The notes under the pieces are model-generated. The model was not told where the DNA came from. It worked only from the letters and a program-made list of their open reading frames with translations, and made no database searches. From Vibrio variabilis (GTDB lineage: Bacteria; Pseudomonadota; Gammaproteobacteria; Enterobacterales; Vibrionaceae): 64,000 nucleotides of DNA. Positions 1 through 9,161 of the stretch are shown piece by piece (the first letter of the stretch is position 1; every line of letters starts with the position of its first letter). A program made the position numbers and the translations under genes. The stretch spans positions 1 through 64,000 of the forward strand of contig NZ_JYJK01000125.1 in NCBI RefSeq assembly GCF_003263785.1. The letters run 5' to 3'.

Positions 1-2227
1 TTTTAAGCAGTTTCCAGACGATGGCACAAATGGCCAAGATCGCGGCAATCCACACTGCGCTGGTCATTGGGTGCAGAGCAAAGTGAGTCACTTGGTAGTA
101 TAGCGTTGCACCGCCGTAGGCGAGACCCATAGTCCATACCGCAATAAAGCGTGCGTACTTTTGACCAAACTCTTTAACGTAAGCACCCATCGCTGCCACA
201 CATGGTGTGTACAGCAAGATGAAGATAAGGTACGCAAACGCGGCATTGCTCGTGACAAAGTAGCCTTTTAAGTTACCAAAGATAGAACTATCGACTTCTT
301 GATCTTCCGCAACAGCAGATGAGTCCGACAGGTCACCGACATCGACACCTAGTGGATCTGAGTAGCTAAGATCTGCCAAGTTCGCTGGAATAGACTCAAC
401 CGCTTCTTGTAAGCTAGCAAATAGATCGTATTCACTCTCTTCACCTTCGCTTGAGGTGTAAAGGCTATTCAGTGTGCCAACGACCGCTTCTTTCGCAAAA
501 ATACCGGTAATAATACCCACAGTTGCAGGCCAGTTATCTTGCTGCACGCCCATCGGAGCAAACACGGGTGTCACCACTTGAGCCGCTTTCGATAGCACAG
601 AGTTTTCGCTGTCTTGGTTACCAAATGAGCCATCAGTGCCCACTGAGTTTAGGAAGCTTAGAATGGTCACAACCAAAACAATGGTTTTACCCGCACCCAA
701 TACAAAGCGCTTTAGCTTTTGCCATGTTTTGATCATCACGTTTTGGAATGTCGGCAATTCATAGTCAGGCATCTCCATTACTAGGCTATCGCTCGAGCCT
801 GGGTAGATGGTGTGCTTAAGCACTAGACCTGTGAAAACAGCCGCAACAATACCAAGTAGGTAGAGAGCGAACACGACATTCTGGCCACTTTCTGGGAAGA
901 AGGCTGCAGCAAACAGCGCGTAAACCGGAAGTCGAGCGCCACATGACATAAACGGCGCCATAGACGCAGCGAGTTTGCGCTCACGCTCTTGATCTAGTGT
1001 ACGGGTTGCCATGATAGAAGGCACGTTACAACCGAAGCCAAGAACCAGAGGTACAAATGCTTTACCCGGAAGGCCGATTTTTTGCATCACTTTGTCAAGC
1101 ACAAACGCCGCGCGTGACATGTAACCAGAGCTCTCTAGTACTGCTAGGAACAAATACAGTGCTGCGATTACAGGAATGAATGTCGCTACCGTTTGGATAC
1201 CACCACCAACACCATCAGCGATAAGCGTCACTAACCAAACAGGTAAATGGTCATCAAGAAGGTAGTGTCCACCATCAACCAATAACGCACCGACACCGAT
1301 ATCGAAGAAATCGATGAACGCACTGCCTATGTTGATAGAGAACATGAACATGAGATACATGACCACGAAGAAGAAAGGAACACCGACATACTTATTGAGA
1401 ATGAAACCATCCACTTTTTCGGTAAAGCTACGGCTCAGCTTACCTTCACTGCGACGCAGCTTCTTACACTGCTCGTGTAGATAGGTATATTTGGTATCAG
1501 CAACTTGCAGGTCAATATCCACACCAGTTTGATTGCCCGCTAGCGCGATCTCATCTCTCTGCTCTGACGTTAGTGCATTAAGCACCATCACATCATTTTC
1601 TAGAGCGCGAATAGCGAGTGCTCGAGGGCTCACTGATTCTGAAGCAAAGGTTGGCTCTACTTTAGCAATCGCTTGCTCCATCTCCGCACCATAGTTAATA
1701 GCAAGCGCGTCTAGGGTCAGCCCTTGAACGACAGTTTTGTGTAAGCGCTCTTTGAGTGTGCGAACCTGATCTTTATCAGTAGCGGATAACGTCATCACTG
1801 GACAACCAAGCGCTTTCTCAAGCCCTGCAACGTCCAACTTAATACGTTCTCTTTTTAGCGCATCCATCTTGTTGAGCACAACGACCATTGGGCGGCCAAG
1901 CTCGCGAAGCTGAAGGGTCATATAAAGGCTGCGCTCTAAGCTTGTCGCATCGACCACGTTGATGATCAGATCGGCTGGGTGAGTAAGAACCGCTCTTGAT
2001 GCAATCGACTCATCGATACTGTTACCATCGTTGCCACTGTCTAGCGCATAGATACCCGGCAGGTCAGTTAGCTCGAACTGGTCTCCGGCATGCGTGTATT
2101 GACCGGTTTTCTTTTCAACCGTTACACCTGCCCAGTTGCCCACTTGCTGCTTGGCACCAGTCAATCCATTGAATAAGGTTGTTTTACCGCTATTTGGATT
2201 ACCGACAGTAAGAATGGTGTAGTTCAT
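1..2227 (-). CDS. feoB: FeoB ferrous iron transporter (C-terminus cut by window edge)
   Basis: Inner-membrane Fe(II) permease with an N-terminal GTPase domain. The start ATG at 2227 overlaps the feoA stop by one base (TAATG), so the two are translationally coupled. The P-loop GNPNSGKT is at residues 9-16, the NWAGVTV switch near 31-37, DLPGIYAL near 55 and NKMD near 118. The membrane core includes GFGCNVPSIMATRT near residue 395. I followed one open frame for 742 codons to base 1 with no break; the family is usually about 750-770 residues, so only the last residues and stop are missing. Any feoC would lie off the left edge. Certain from sequence similarity. Confidence 0.97.
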   Translation of the reverse strand, partial: MNYTILTVGNPNSGKTTLFNGLTGAKQQVGNWAGVTVEKKTGQYTHAGDQFELTDLPGIYALDSGNDGNSIDESIASRAVLTHPADLIINVVDATSLERSLYMTLQLRELGRPMVVVLNKMDALKRERIKLDVAGLEKALGCPVMTLSATDKDQVRTLKERLHKTVVQGLTLDALAINYGAEMEQAIAKVEPTFASESVSPRALAIRALENDVMVLNALTSEQRDEIALAGNQTGVDIDLQVADTKYTYLHEQCKKLRRSEGKLSRSFTEKVDGFILNKYVGVPFFFVVMYLMFMFSINIGSAFIDFFDIGVGALLVDGGHYLLDDHLPVWLVTLIADGVGGGIQTVATFIPVIAALYLFLAVLESSGYMSRAAFVLDKVMQKIGLPGKAFVPLVLGFGCNVPSIMATRTLDQERERKLAASMAPFMSCGARLPVYALFAAAFFPESGQNVVFALYLLGIVAAVFTGLVLKHTIYPGSSDSLVMEMPDYELPTFQNVMIKTWQKLKRFVLGAGKTIVLVVTILSFLNSVGTDGSFGNQDSENSVLSKAAQVVTPVFAPMGVQQDNWPATVGIITGIFAKEAVVGTLNSLYTSSEGEESEYDLFASLQEAVESIPANLADLSYSDPLGVDVGDLSDSSAVAEDQEVDSSIFGNLKGYFVTSNAAFAYLIFILLYTPCVAAMGAYVKEFGQKYARFIAVWTMGLAYGGATLYYQVTHFALHPMTSAVWIAAILAICAIVWKLLK

Positions 2228-2454
2228 TATGCAGGCTCCACTTCGATTGATTGTGCAATGGCTTGGCGAACGGCCAACGAAACACCACGCACTTCAATTT
2301 GCAATGGGTCGCCCATTGGTGCGCGTCGAATCACTGTGACTTCTGTATTCGGCAATAATCCCATTACCATCAATTTTTTACGGACATCATTCGATAGTCC
2401 CGTCAACGCAGTGATCTTTCCACTGCTTCCGATGTTCAAATCAGCAAGCTTCAT
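2227..2454 (-). CDS. feoA: FeoA, small SH3-like partner of FeoB
   Basis: Small cytoplasmic protein (75 residues from this start) of the FeoA family, which is needed for FeoB-dependent ferrous iron uptake. The frame opens further to a GTG at 2461-2463, three codons upstream (M-N-K before MKLADL). I prefer ATG 2454 because family members begin MKL and a GGGTG lies at a reasonable distance, but the GTG cannot be excluded. First gene of feoAB; a Fur-like box lies about 30 bases upstream. Confidence 0.92.
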   Translation of the reverse strand: MKLADLNIGSSGKITALTGLSNDVRKKLMVMGLLPNTEVTVIRRAPMGDPLQIEVRGVSLAVRQAIAQSIEVEPA

Positions 2455-2481
2455 CTTATTCACCCAAGATATGATTGGTAA

Positions 2482-2496
2482 TGAGAAATATTAACA
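2482..2496 (-). promoter_or_regulatory. Candidate Fur box upstream of feoA
   Basis: The 15-mer TGAGAAATATTAACA agrees with the 7-1-7 Fur core TGATAATnATTATCA at 11 of 14 defined positions. It sits just upstream of the feoA start, where an iron-responsive repressor would be expected. Seen by eye only; no weight-matrix score was computed. Confidence 0.5.
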
Positions 2497-2749
2497 TTAA
2501 CAGTCATTTTAAAGGCGAAACCTTACTTTCCGCATTGCGCTATGTCAATTTAAACCGGATTGCAAACGTATTATTTGTCAAAATATGTCCGTCAATTACG
2601 TCAAAATGTCGAACGAAACGCTATCTTGATGACAAAACAATGACATAGACAGAATCTGAATAAATATAAAAACATTAAAATACAACAACTTATTACATTC
2701 TCTATAAAATGGCGCGATCTTCATGGTAAGTTGCCGTTATTTTTATAAG

Positions 2750-2909
2750 GAAATTAAGTCGAATTACTTATAGTTAATCCCAACAGAGCAACCTGCTCCT
2801 GTTAATCGAAATTCCAGAGGTGATGTGGGCGACCACATCACTCCGGCAGCAAGCGAAGGTGTCATTGACACCCGCGGTATGGTCCCCCGGCTATGCCGCG
2901 ATTTTTTTT
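2750..2909 (+). ncRNA. Candidate structured small RNA or pxp leader
   Basis: Four consecutive stem-loops lie on the plus strand. They are: 2782-2803 (about 9 bp with one bulge, loop ACC); 2819-2842 (10 bp closed by a GCGA tetraloop of the GNRA type); 2858-2872 (6 bp, loop ATT); and an intrinsic terminator at 2873-2909. The gene to the left, feoA, is transcribed away, so any transcript this terminator stops must begin inside this gap. The 5' end is a guess; a TATAAAAT at 2703-2710 could be a -10 element without a good -35. It could be a free sRNA or an attenuating leader of pxpABC, whose start is about 195 bases beyond the terminator. I recognise no known family. Confidence 0.5.
2873..2909 (+). 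terminator. Intrinsic terminator with 12-bp stem and 8 U
   Basis: Bases 2873-2884 pair without a gap with 2889-2900 (G-U pairs at several positions), with a CCCC loop, followed by A and eight T. The minus strand lacks a T run at the other side, so it is one-directional (+). Confidence 0.85.
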
Positions 2910-3103
2910 GTCTGCTGTAAACTACCTCACCGAATTTCTGCTCATCATTCTTTGCTCTAACCACTCTTTTCATAAACTCTTTACTGACAACTTTTCGGCT
3001 CACAAATCCTCTGTTCACAAATTGTAAATCGCTCTCCCTAACGACATAATTTATTCCTAAGTAGCCAACTGGTGCTGTTCAACACAGAAAAGGAAGTGGT
3101 TTT

Positions 3104-3859
3104 ATGTTGACGTTAAATGGGGATGTTGGAGAAAGTTTTGGCCATTGGAACATGGGGAGTGATGCAACGCTCATCCCACTGCTGGATATGGCAAATATAG
3201 CTTGTGGCTTCCACGCGTCAGACCCTGAACACATGGCCAAAACCGTCGCATTGTGTCTGAAGCACAAGGTCACCATTGGTGCACATCCAGGTTATCCCGA
3301 CTTACAAGGATTTGGCCGTCGCTCTATGATGATGGAGAGTAACACTCTCACCCAATCAATCCTTTATCAGGTGGGGGCGCTTAAAGCGATAGCCAAGCAT
3401 CAAGAAGGGGAAGTGCGTTACATCAAACCTCATGGTGCACTCTATAACGACATGATGTCCTCGCCGGAGATTTTTAAAGCCATATTGTCTGCAGCACAAA
3501 CGCTCAGTTTACCTCTCATGGTCTTGGCAACTGGGGAGCATCAGCGATTTCAAACTCTAGCGGCAGACTATGGCGTATCACTTATCTTTGAAGGTTTTGC
3601 TGACCGCAGTTACTTAGATTCAGGCTTGCTGGCACCGAGAAGCATGGAAAATGCTGTCCTGCATCAGCAAGAGCAGATTTTAACTCAAGCCGATGCGTTT
3701 ATTACCCGTGCGCCAATTAAAACCCTAGATGGAAAATCATTAACGCTTACCATCGACACCCTATGCGTTCATGGTGACAACCAAGCCTCAATTGATGTGG
3801 CGAAAGCGCTGCGCAGCCGCCTTGATAGCGCAATCACAGTCGGCGGAGGTAAACAGTGA
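3104..3859 (+). CDS. pxpA: 5-oxoprolinase subunit A (LamB/YcsF family)
   Basis: 251 residues. PxpA of the LamB/YcsF family forms, with PxpB and PxpC, the bacterial ATP-dependent 5-oxoprolinase that opens pyroglutamate to glutamate. Family landmarks visible are NGDVGESFGHW at the N-terminus, ACGFHASDP near residue 33, GAHPGYPD near 59 and KPHGALYND near 107. Good Shine-Dalgarno AAGGAAG. The stop overlaps the pxpB start by four bases (GTGA), so the operon is tightly packed. Confidence 0.95.
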   Translation: MLTLNGDVGESFGHWNMGSDATLIPLLDMANIACGFHASDPEHMAKTVALCLKHKVTIGAHPGYPDLQGFGRRSMMMESNTLTQSILYQVGALKAIAKHQEGEVRYIKPHGALYNDMMSSPEIFKAILSAAQTLSLPLMVLATGEHQRFQTLAADYGVSLIFEGFADRSYLDSGLLAPRSMENAVLHQQEQILTQADAFITRAPIKTLDGKSLTLTIDTLCVHGDNQASIDVAKALRSRLDSAITVGGGKQ

Positions 3860-4535
3860 GCAAGCCTTCGATATCTCCTGTAGGTGAATCGGCCATTCTG
3901 CTAGAGTTTGGTCACAAGATAGACCTTGATTTACCTTTTCTCATTGGGCAGTACGCAGCGACGATAAAAAAAGCCTTTGCCGGTACACTCATCAACTGTA
4001 CCCCCTCTTACACAAGCTTACTGATTGAGTTTCACCCTATTTACTGTTCATCAGAGGCACTTACGCACTATATTCAAAACCTTGATCTTGCTGATAAGCC
4101 GCCGCCAAGCAGTGTTGATGTCAAAACCCTCCCGATTTATTACGATCCCAATGTGGCACCGGATTTGGAGTCACTCGCTCGGCATTGCTCTCTTAGCGTC
4201 GATGAGGTCATCACACTGCATAGCCGCTCAACCTATACCGTGTGTGCGATTGGTTTTACCCCGGGTTTTGCTTTTCTCGCAGAGCTACCTAAAGCACTGC
4301 ACATGCCAAGCATAAAACGCCACGACCCCGGGTACGTAAAGGCAGTGTCGGTATTGCCAACAACCAAACGGCGGTATATCCCAGCGATACCCCAGGAGGC
4401 TGGCAAATCATAGGTAACTGCCCGCTCACTTTATTTGACAAGAGCTCGCCAGATCAATCGTTACTGAACATTGGTGACAAAGTGCGATTCGAGCCAATTG
4501 ACCACCGCACATTCTTAAGCCTAGGAGGTCAGTAA
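3856..4535 (+). CDS. pxpB: 5-oxoprolinase subunit B (KipI family), frameshifted as sequenced
   Basis: KipI/PxpB-type subunit of 5-oxoprolinase. The frame from GTG 3856 reads correctly to about residue 151 (GFTPGFAFLAELPKALHMP) and then becomes nonsense, stopping at 4413. Restoring one G at about 4310 (AAG to AAGG) gives MPRHKTPRPRVRKGSVGIAN and continues through the conserved SDTPGGWQIIG to a TAA at 4533-4535. That TAA overlaps the pxpC ATG by one base, exactly as expected for an intact operon. Repaired length is about 226 residues. I judge the break to be a sequence error. Confidence 0.9.
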
Positions 4536-5503
4536 TGAGCGCACTTGTCGTGATCAACGCGGGACACCACGTTACTACACAAGATCTGGGGCGCCCTAAT
4601 GCCTCTCATTATGGACTCACACAAGGCGGCGCCGCCGATTGGCATGCGCACTGCTGGGGACAAAAGTTACTGGGTAATCCAATGACGGCGACCAGTCTAG
4701 AGATCGTCTTAGGCCGAGTGAAGTTTCGTGCCAACCAAGACTTAACCTTGGTACTCACTGGCGCTGATTGTCTAGCGGAAGTCCATTCACCACAGCATAT
4801 TGTCGCTAAGCAGGTTCAAAGTTGGCGCCCTTTTAGTTTGAAAAAGGGCCAAGAGCTGCATCTGAAAGTACCTCGCAGCGGCTGTCGAAGCTACTTATCC
4901 GTATCAGGCGGATTTGCGATAGAGCCCTTTCTAGGTAGCACTTCAACCGTGGAGCGCGACGGAGTGGGAGGTTTAAACCCAGGACAGCCTCTCGCTTGTG
5001 GCGACAGCTTAGTCGTCAACCCCAATTTATCTGGAGACCTCAGCAATCTTAAGCCCCAAACTATCCCTAGAAGCGCTATTCCAAACTATGATGGATTCAG
5101 AACCGTACACTTACTCCCTTGTTTTCAGTTTCAACAGTTTGATTCAGCGCTTAGAGAACGACTACTAAACCAAATCTATACCGTGTCTGCACAAAGCAAC
5201 CGAATGGGAATAAGGCTAAAATCCAGCGACAGTGAAACGGCTCGCCTCACGCAAACCCTGCCCTCACTCATCTCTGAAGGGATCCTGTCCGGCTCGGTGC
5301 AAATACCACCAGATGGTAACCCCATCATTATGCTTAGCGATCACCAGACCTTAGGTGGCTATCAGAAACTAGGCGTGGTTGCCTTCCGTGATTTGGCTAA
5401 AGCCGCTCAGTTAAGGCCAGGCGAACAACTTCGCTTTAAACTCAGTACCTTACCTCTCGAACGTTTGAAGCAACAGGCATTCTATCGATACTTTGATCTT
5501 TAG
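4535..5503 (+). CDS. pxpC: 5-oxoprolinase subunit C (biotin-dependent carboxyltransferase-like)
   Basis: 322 residues of the KipA/allophanate hydrolase subunit 2 fold. Visible motifs are GRPNASHYGLTQGGAADW near the start, CRSYLSVSGGF near 117, and SGSVQIPPDGNPIIMLSDHQ near residue 253. Last gene of pxpABC. Its stop lies nine bases from the stop of the convergent AraC-type regulator, with no obvious terminator between, so the two transcripts probably overlap at their 3' ends. Confidence 0.95.
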   Translation: MSALVVINAGHHVTTQDLGRPNASHYGLTQGGAADWHAHCWGQKLLGNPMTATSLEIVLGRVKFRANQDLTLVLTGADCLAEVHSPQHIVAKQVQSWRPFSLKKGQELHLKVPRSGCRSYLSVSGGFAIEPFLGSTSTVERDGVGGLNPGQPLACGDSLVVNPNLSGDLSNLKPQTIPRSAIPNYDGFRTVHLLPCFQFQQFDSALRERLLNQIYTVSAQSNRMGIRLKSSDSETARLTQTLPSLISEGILSGSVQIPPDGNPIIMLSDHQTLGGYQKLGVVAFRDLAKAAQLRPGEQLRFKLSTLPLERLKQQAFYRYFDL

Positions 5504-5512
5504 AATGAGTGA

Positions 5513-8500
5513 CTAATCACCTTCCGTCATGTCCATCATGGCAAACTTAGAGGGTGGGACACCAAAATAGACTTTGAAACGTTGAGAGAAATACGACGGA
5601 TCGTTGAAACCGCAAGCAAAAGCCACTTCAGAGACTTTTTCGCCTTGCAGAAGCATCTCGCAAGCTTTCTCCATACGGACATCGGTCAGATAGTCAGTAA
5701 AGGTTCGCTCAAACTGCGATTTGAAGCGTCTTTGGAAGCTTCGCTCGGAGATGAACAACGCTTTGGCTGCTGAGGCGGTGCTAAATTCAGCATCATGATA
5801 CTGCTCAGCCACCAGTTGAGTCACTTGCCGTTTCCATTGTTCATGCTTATCCGGCTTAACGTCATGCATCTCTTTTTCAGTCACTAGGCTCATCAATGGT
5901 CTTTCGGTTTCCAAAGACGACTTTGCCGAATGTGGAGGCAAATGATTGGGAGACTGTTGAATCGATAGCATCCAACGTAGTGTAAGTCGGTTGGTGTTCC
6001 CACGCTCAACCGGCTGAAGCTCACCGCCAGAGCGATGAATATGGGAAGGCAAACTCGAAGGACTAAAATCGAGTTGACTTTCTTTCACATCAAAGGCTTG
6101 AGTGGAACTTTGCGAGCTAAAATTCGGTAACGGTAGCCCATTGTCCTCAAACGTCACATTCAACTTGCTGCCATCATCATCCACGGTAATGTTGATGACT
6201 TGCCCACGCACCATTCTGCGCAGTGCATTGGCAATAATTGAGTTGAAGATGATGTCCAGATTACAGGTATCCAACACCACGTTGTCACTGCTTGCCAGCA
6301 TCTTTAAGTCTACTTTGATCCCGTAACTATCTAGCTCTTTTCGCCATGCATCGACGGTGAAATTGAGCACACTCGACACTGAACAAACCAGTGGATAGGA
6401 GCTTTGCTCATCAAAGATGGCTTTGACATTATCTAGCCCCTCAAAACTGCTTACAGGCGTTGAATTCGAGCTAGATAGGGACTCAAGCTTAAAGTTGGCA
6501 CTGTGCTGCGCTGCTTGCTCTACCAGCTCTTGAATCAATTGCTGACGAATTTTAAACGCTTTACGCAATTGTTGGTTATTACCCACTAACACTCGACTTT
6601 GATGCTGAAGCTGCTCGGTCTTTAACGCGACCTGAGTTTTTAAAGCGCGGTTCATAAAACGAATGCGTCGCGAACGCCAGTAAATCACCGCACCGACCAA
6701 GACTAGGCTGCTCAGTGCCATCAAAACGTAAAACATCCCCGTCATAAACCATGGCGTACTGACTTGGTAGCTAAACTGAATGCTCGAGTCAGAACTCGTA
6801 TTCCCCTTTACTGCCACTTCTATGATGTGTAGCCCCGGCGATGGTTTATCAATATTAAGCTGAAAACCCTGCATATCTTGCCAGTCATCATCTCCGGTTC
6901 GATAGACGAGACTGTGTCCTTGCGCAGATGGCCATAAGCTGAATTGAATCGCCACCGAATCCCCGTACCCAACATTTGGAATAGCATCTTGAACGTCCCC
7001 AAGGTGACGAGCAATGTTACTCACCGATACTTGAGATATTAATACGCTGGGAGTCGGTACTGGGTTATCGAGAATGCGTTTTGGATCGAACTCGACAATG
7101 CCGTAACGGGAGCCAATCACAATAGAGCCACTTTGCTCACTATAAGCACAGCTACCATTGATGAACTCATTGCTAATCACTCCATAGGGAGCGGCCAGGT
7201 GCCTGACGATCTCTCCAGCCCCGGTATAAGCGGTAAGACCGGCAGAGCTAACTAACCAGAAAATCCCATCGCTTTGAGTCACACACACAGGACGGGTGCT
7301 ATCTTGGAACAGCTCTAGTCTTGTAAAGATTTGCCCCTGATCGTCATACAAAAAAGCGCCATAACTGCTGGCAGCCCAAATTCGGTGTTCATCCGCAACC
7401 AACTCCGTGACACTACCAAATGGGGCACTTGCACCGACATAACGACTGAGCCCATGGTCAATAATGTAAAGTCCATGGTCAGTACCAACCAGTGCTTTGT
7501 TGTCACCCAGTGCATAGATTTCAGTTACCTTAGCAGGTAAGTGCTCACTCACTACCCAGTCATCACCGAAGTCATTGATTTGTTCAGTTTCAACATTGAG
7601 GTTGAGTAACCGTAGACCATCACTGAGCCAAAGCGTATCGCCGCTGCCAAGGGAGATATGCTCCACTTGAGCGGGCATGTTATCTATCTTTTGCCTCAAC
7701 GCTGTAATTTGATAAGCATCGAGATCAAGGTGCATTAACCCCCGCTCCGTAGCTATCCATAGATTCTGTTCACGCTGCGCCAACGATGAGACCTTACCCC
7801 AGTAAATCATTGCGGACTCACCCTCTTCATCGACAGCATAGAGTGCGCTACTGGTGATCACCCAATACCCTCCGAGTGGGTTATCCATGACTTCGAGTTT
7901 GGGTTCAAGACGATTGAGATTTTCGTCAATTGACACTGAGATACGCTCAAACAACTTACCGTATTCTGAGAAATAGCGAACACCATTGTTGGTGGCAATC
8001 CACATTCCCAGGGTGCCATCTGCAACTAAAGCATAGATCTTGTCGCCGGCCAGACCGAACTCATCGTGAGGGTTGAACTCAACCTGTTCAAGATCAAGCG
8101 TATCTCGCTCAAGCCAGTACAAGCCTTGTTCTGTGCCAACCCAAAAATGGCTGGCTGTGCTTTCCAATGACAAGACGTGTTGACCCAACGGAAAGAAGGT
8201 ACGTTGCATCGGTTCATCGAGAGGGAAAACCTCGACGCCAGAATGATACCCAATCACTAAGCGATTCGATTCTGGTTCGAGCAACAATGTCGAGACGGCT
8301 CCCCGATGGACGGTGCCGACATAGTCTAACTCACCATATTGCCATCGATATAAGCCAACATTAGTACCGATGTACCACGCGCCGCGAGTTTCTATCGCCG
8401 CTGTGATTTTTACCCCAACTCCACCGTAGAAGCGTTCAAACTCATCCATTGAGATAACTTCAAACCTAGATGGATGTTCATTGCCAAGATAAACCTGATT

Positions 8501-8989
8501 ATCGGTTGCAAACCAGACATATTCCCCACCATGACCCAGTGATTGAATATGCTCGGTTAATTTAGTCGTAAAGACTTGATTGACCTCACCAAGTGGCTGC
8601 TGAGAAAACAGTTTATTCGCTTTGGCATACCAAAACTGGCCTTCAAAAAAAGTGACGTCGTTATTATCGAACGCCAGGTTGTCGAGCTCGATAAAACGGG
8701 TACCGTCATAAAAGCGGACGCGATTATGTACATCGATAGACCATAGTCCACCTTCTACACCAGGAAATAATTGCTTAGCCGCTAAAAACTGCCCATTGGC
8801 TTGCAGTGATAATGGATAGAATACGGGAGGCAACGGTTTACTGACGCTCACTAGCGGCGCGAGCAGCAGCGATAACGCCAATAATAACTCAGGGCAACTT
8901 AGGCTCTTACGCACGCGTGAAAGCCTGCTGGTCGCTATATGGCCAACAGAAAAATCAAAACAGCGTGATAAGGAAGCAGTGAAAATCAA
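5513..8989 (-). CDS. Membrane-anchored propeller-Y_Y_Y sensor with C-terminal AraC DNA-binding domain
   Basis: 1158 residues from TTG 8989; a GTG at 8914 followed by a good signal peptide (MRKSLSCPELLLALSLLL) is an equally likely start. Order: signal peptide; about nine regulator-propeller repeats to about residue 640 (for example LWIATERGLMHL, MWIATNNGVRYF, FWVGTEQGLYWL); a Y_Y_Y-like domain (about 655-740); one membrane helix (about 748-770); a coiled-coil; a HATPase-like segment (about 900-955) with an N-box-like NSIIANALRRM but only EDNGLPLP at G1; an AraC HTH (about 1050-1150). I see no HisKA histidine motif and no receiver domain, unlike Bacteroides hybrid two-component systems. Probably a periplasmic-ligand sensor acting directly on DNA; ligand and targets unknown. 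Confidence 0.85.
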   Translation of the reverse strand: MIFTASLSRCFDFSVGHIATSRLSRVRKSLSCPELLLALSLLLAPLVSVSKPLPPVFYPLSLQANGQFLAAKQLFPGVEGGLWSIDVHNRVRFYDGTRFIELDNLAFDNNDVTFFEGQFWYAKANKLFSQQPLGEVNQVFTTKLTEHIQSLGHGGEYVWFATDNQVYLGNEHPSRFEVISMDEFERFYGGVGVKITAAIETRGAWYIGTNVGLYRWQYGELDYVGTVHRGAVSTLLLEPESNRLVIGYHSGVEVFPLDEPMQRTFFPLGQHVLSLESTASHFWVGTEQGLYWLERDTLDLEQVEFNPHDEFGLAGDKIYALVADGTLGMWIATNNGVRYFSEYGKLFERISVSIDENLNRLEPKLEVMDNPLGGYWVITSSALYAVDEEGESAMIYWGKVSSLAQREQNLWIATERGLMHLDLDAYQITALRQKIDNMPAQVEHISLGSGDTLWLSDGLRLLNLNVETEQINDFGDDWVVSEHLPAKVTEIYALGDNKALVGTDHGLYIIDHGLSRYVGASAPFGSVTELVADEHRIWAASSYGAFLYDDQGQIFTRLELFQDSTRPVCVTQSDGIFWLVSSAGLTAYTGAGEIVRHLAAPYGVISNEFINGSCAYSEQSGSIVIGSRYGIVEFDPKRILDNPVPTPSVLISQVSVSNIARHLGDVQDAIPNVGYGDSVAIQFSLWPSAQGHSLVYRTGDDDWQDMQGFQLNIDKPSPGLHIIEVAVKGNTSSDSSIQFSYQVSTPWFMTGMFYVLMALSSLVLVGAVIYWRSRRIRFMNRALKTQVALKTEQLQHQSRVLVGNNQQLRKAFKIRQQLIQELVEQAAQHSANFKLESLSSSNSTPVSSFEGLDNVKAIFDEQSSYPLVCSVSSVLNFTVDAWRKELDSYGIKVDLKMLASSDNVVLDTCNLDIIFNSIIANALRRMVRGQVINITVDDDGSKLNVTFEDNGLPLPNFSSQSSTQAFDVKESQLDFSPSSLPSHIHRSGGELQPVERGNTNRLTLRWMLSIQQSPNHLPPHSAKSSLETERPLMSLVTEKEMHDVKPDKHEQWKRQVTQLVAEQYHDAEFSTASAAKALFISERSFQRRFKSQFERTFTDYLTDVRMEKACEMLLQGEKVSEVAFACGFNDPSYFSQRFKVYFGVPPSKFAMMDMTEGD

Positions 8990-9095
8990 AAGAAGCCCAG
9001 TTAATTTGCATCGATAAATATCGTAAATTTACTGGATTTGTGTGGGTTATGAAAGAAAAAAGGTGACAAGAACCATCTAAATGACTCATTGGTCA

Positions 9096-9153
9096 CAAGC
9101 AAAACTCAACCGAACACACATAAAACCTTGTTGTTCAGACTGAGTTTTGCTTG
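9096..9153. repeat. 13-bp perfect inverted repeat with 32-base spacer
   Basis: CAAGCAAAACTCA (9096-9108) and its exact complement (9141-9153) lie between znuA and the AraC-type regulator, both on the minus strand. There is no T run after either arm, so it is not a classical terminator. It could be a long hairpin at the znuA 3' end that terminates, protects or processes RNA, or a protein site. Confidence 0.7.
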
Positions 9154-9161
9154 CCGGATAC

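Larger units (their letters stand above)
2464..3103. other. Gene-free interval between feoA and pxpA
   Basis: 640 bases holding the Fur-like site near feoA, an AT-rich tract (about 2500-2760), the structured RNA candidate (2750-2909) and the pxpA leader with a clear AAGGAAG Shine-Dalgarno just before 3104. No protein-coding stretch looks convincing on either strand. Confidence 0.7.

Noticed and set aside
2750..2909. The feo-pxp RNA as a known riboswitch (glycine, lysine, TPP, c-di-GMP, purine) or as Qrr, Spot 42 or RyhB
   Set aside because: None of the conserved core words of those families that I remember is present; this was judged from memory without a covariance search.
2764..3018. 84-residue minus-strand frame between feoA and pxpA
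   Set aside because: It runs antisense through the structured RNA and terminator, has no ribosome site, and resembles no family.
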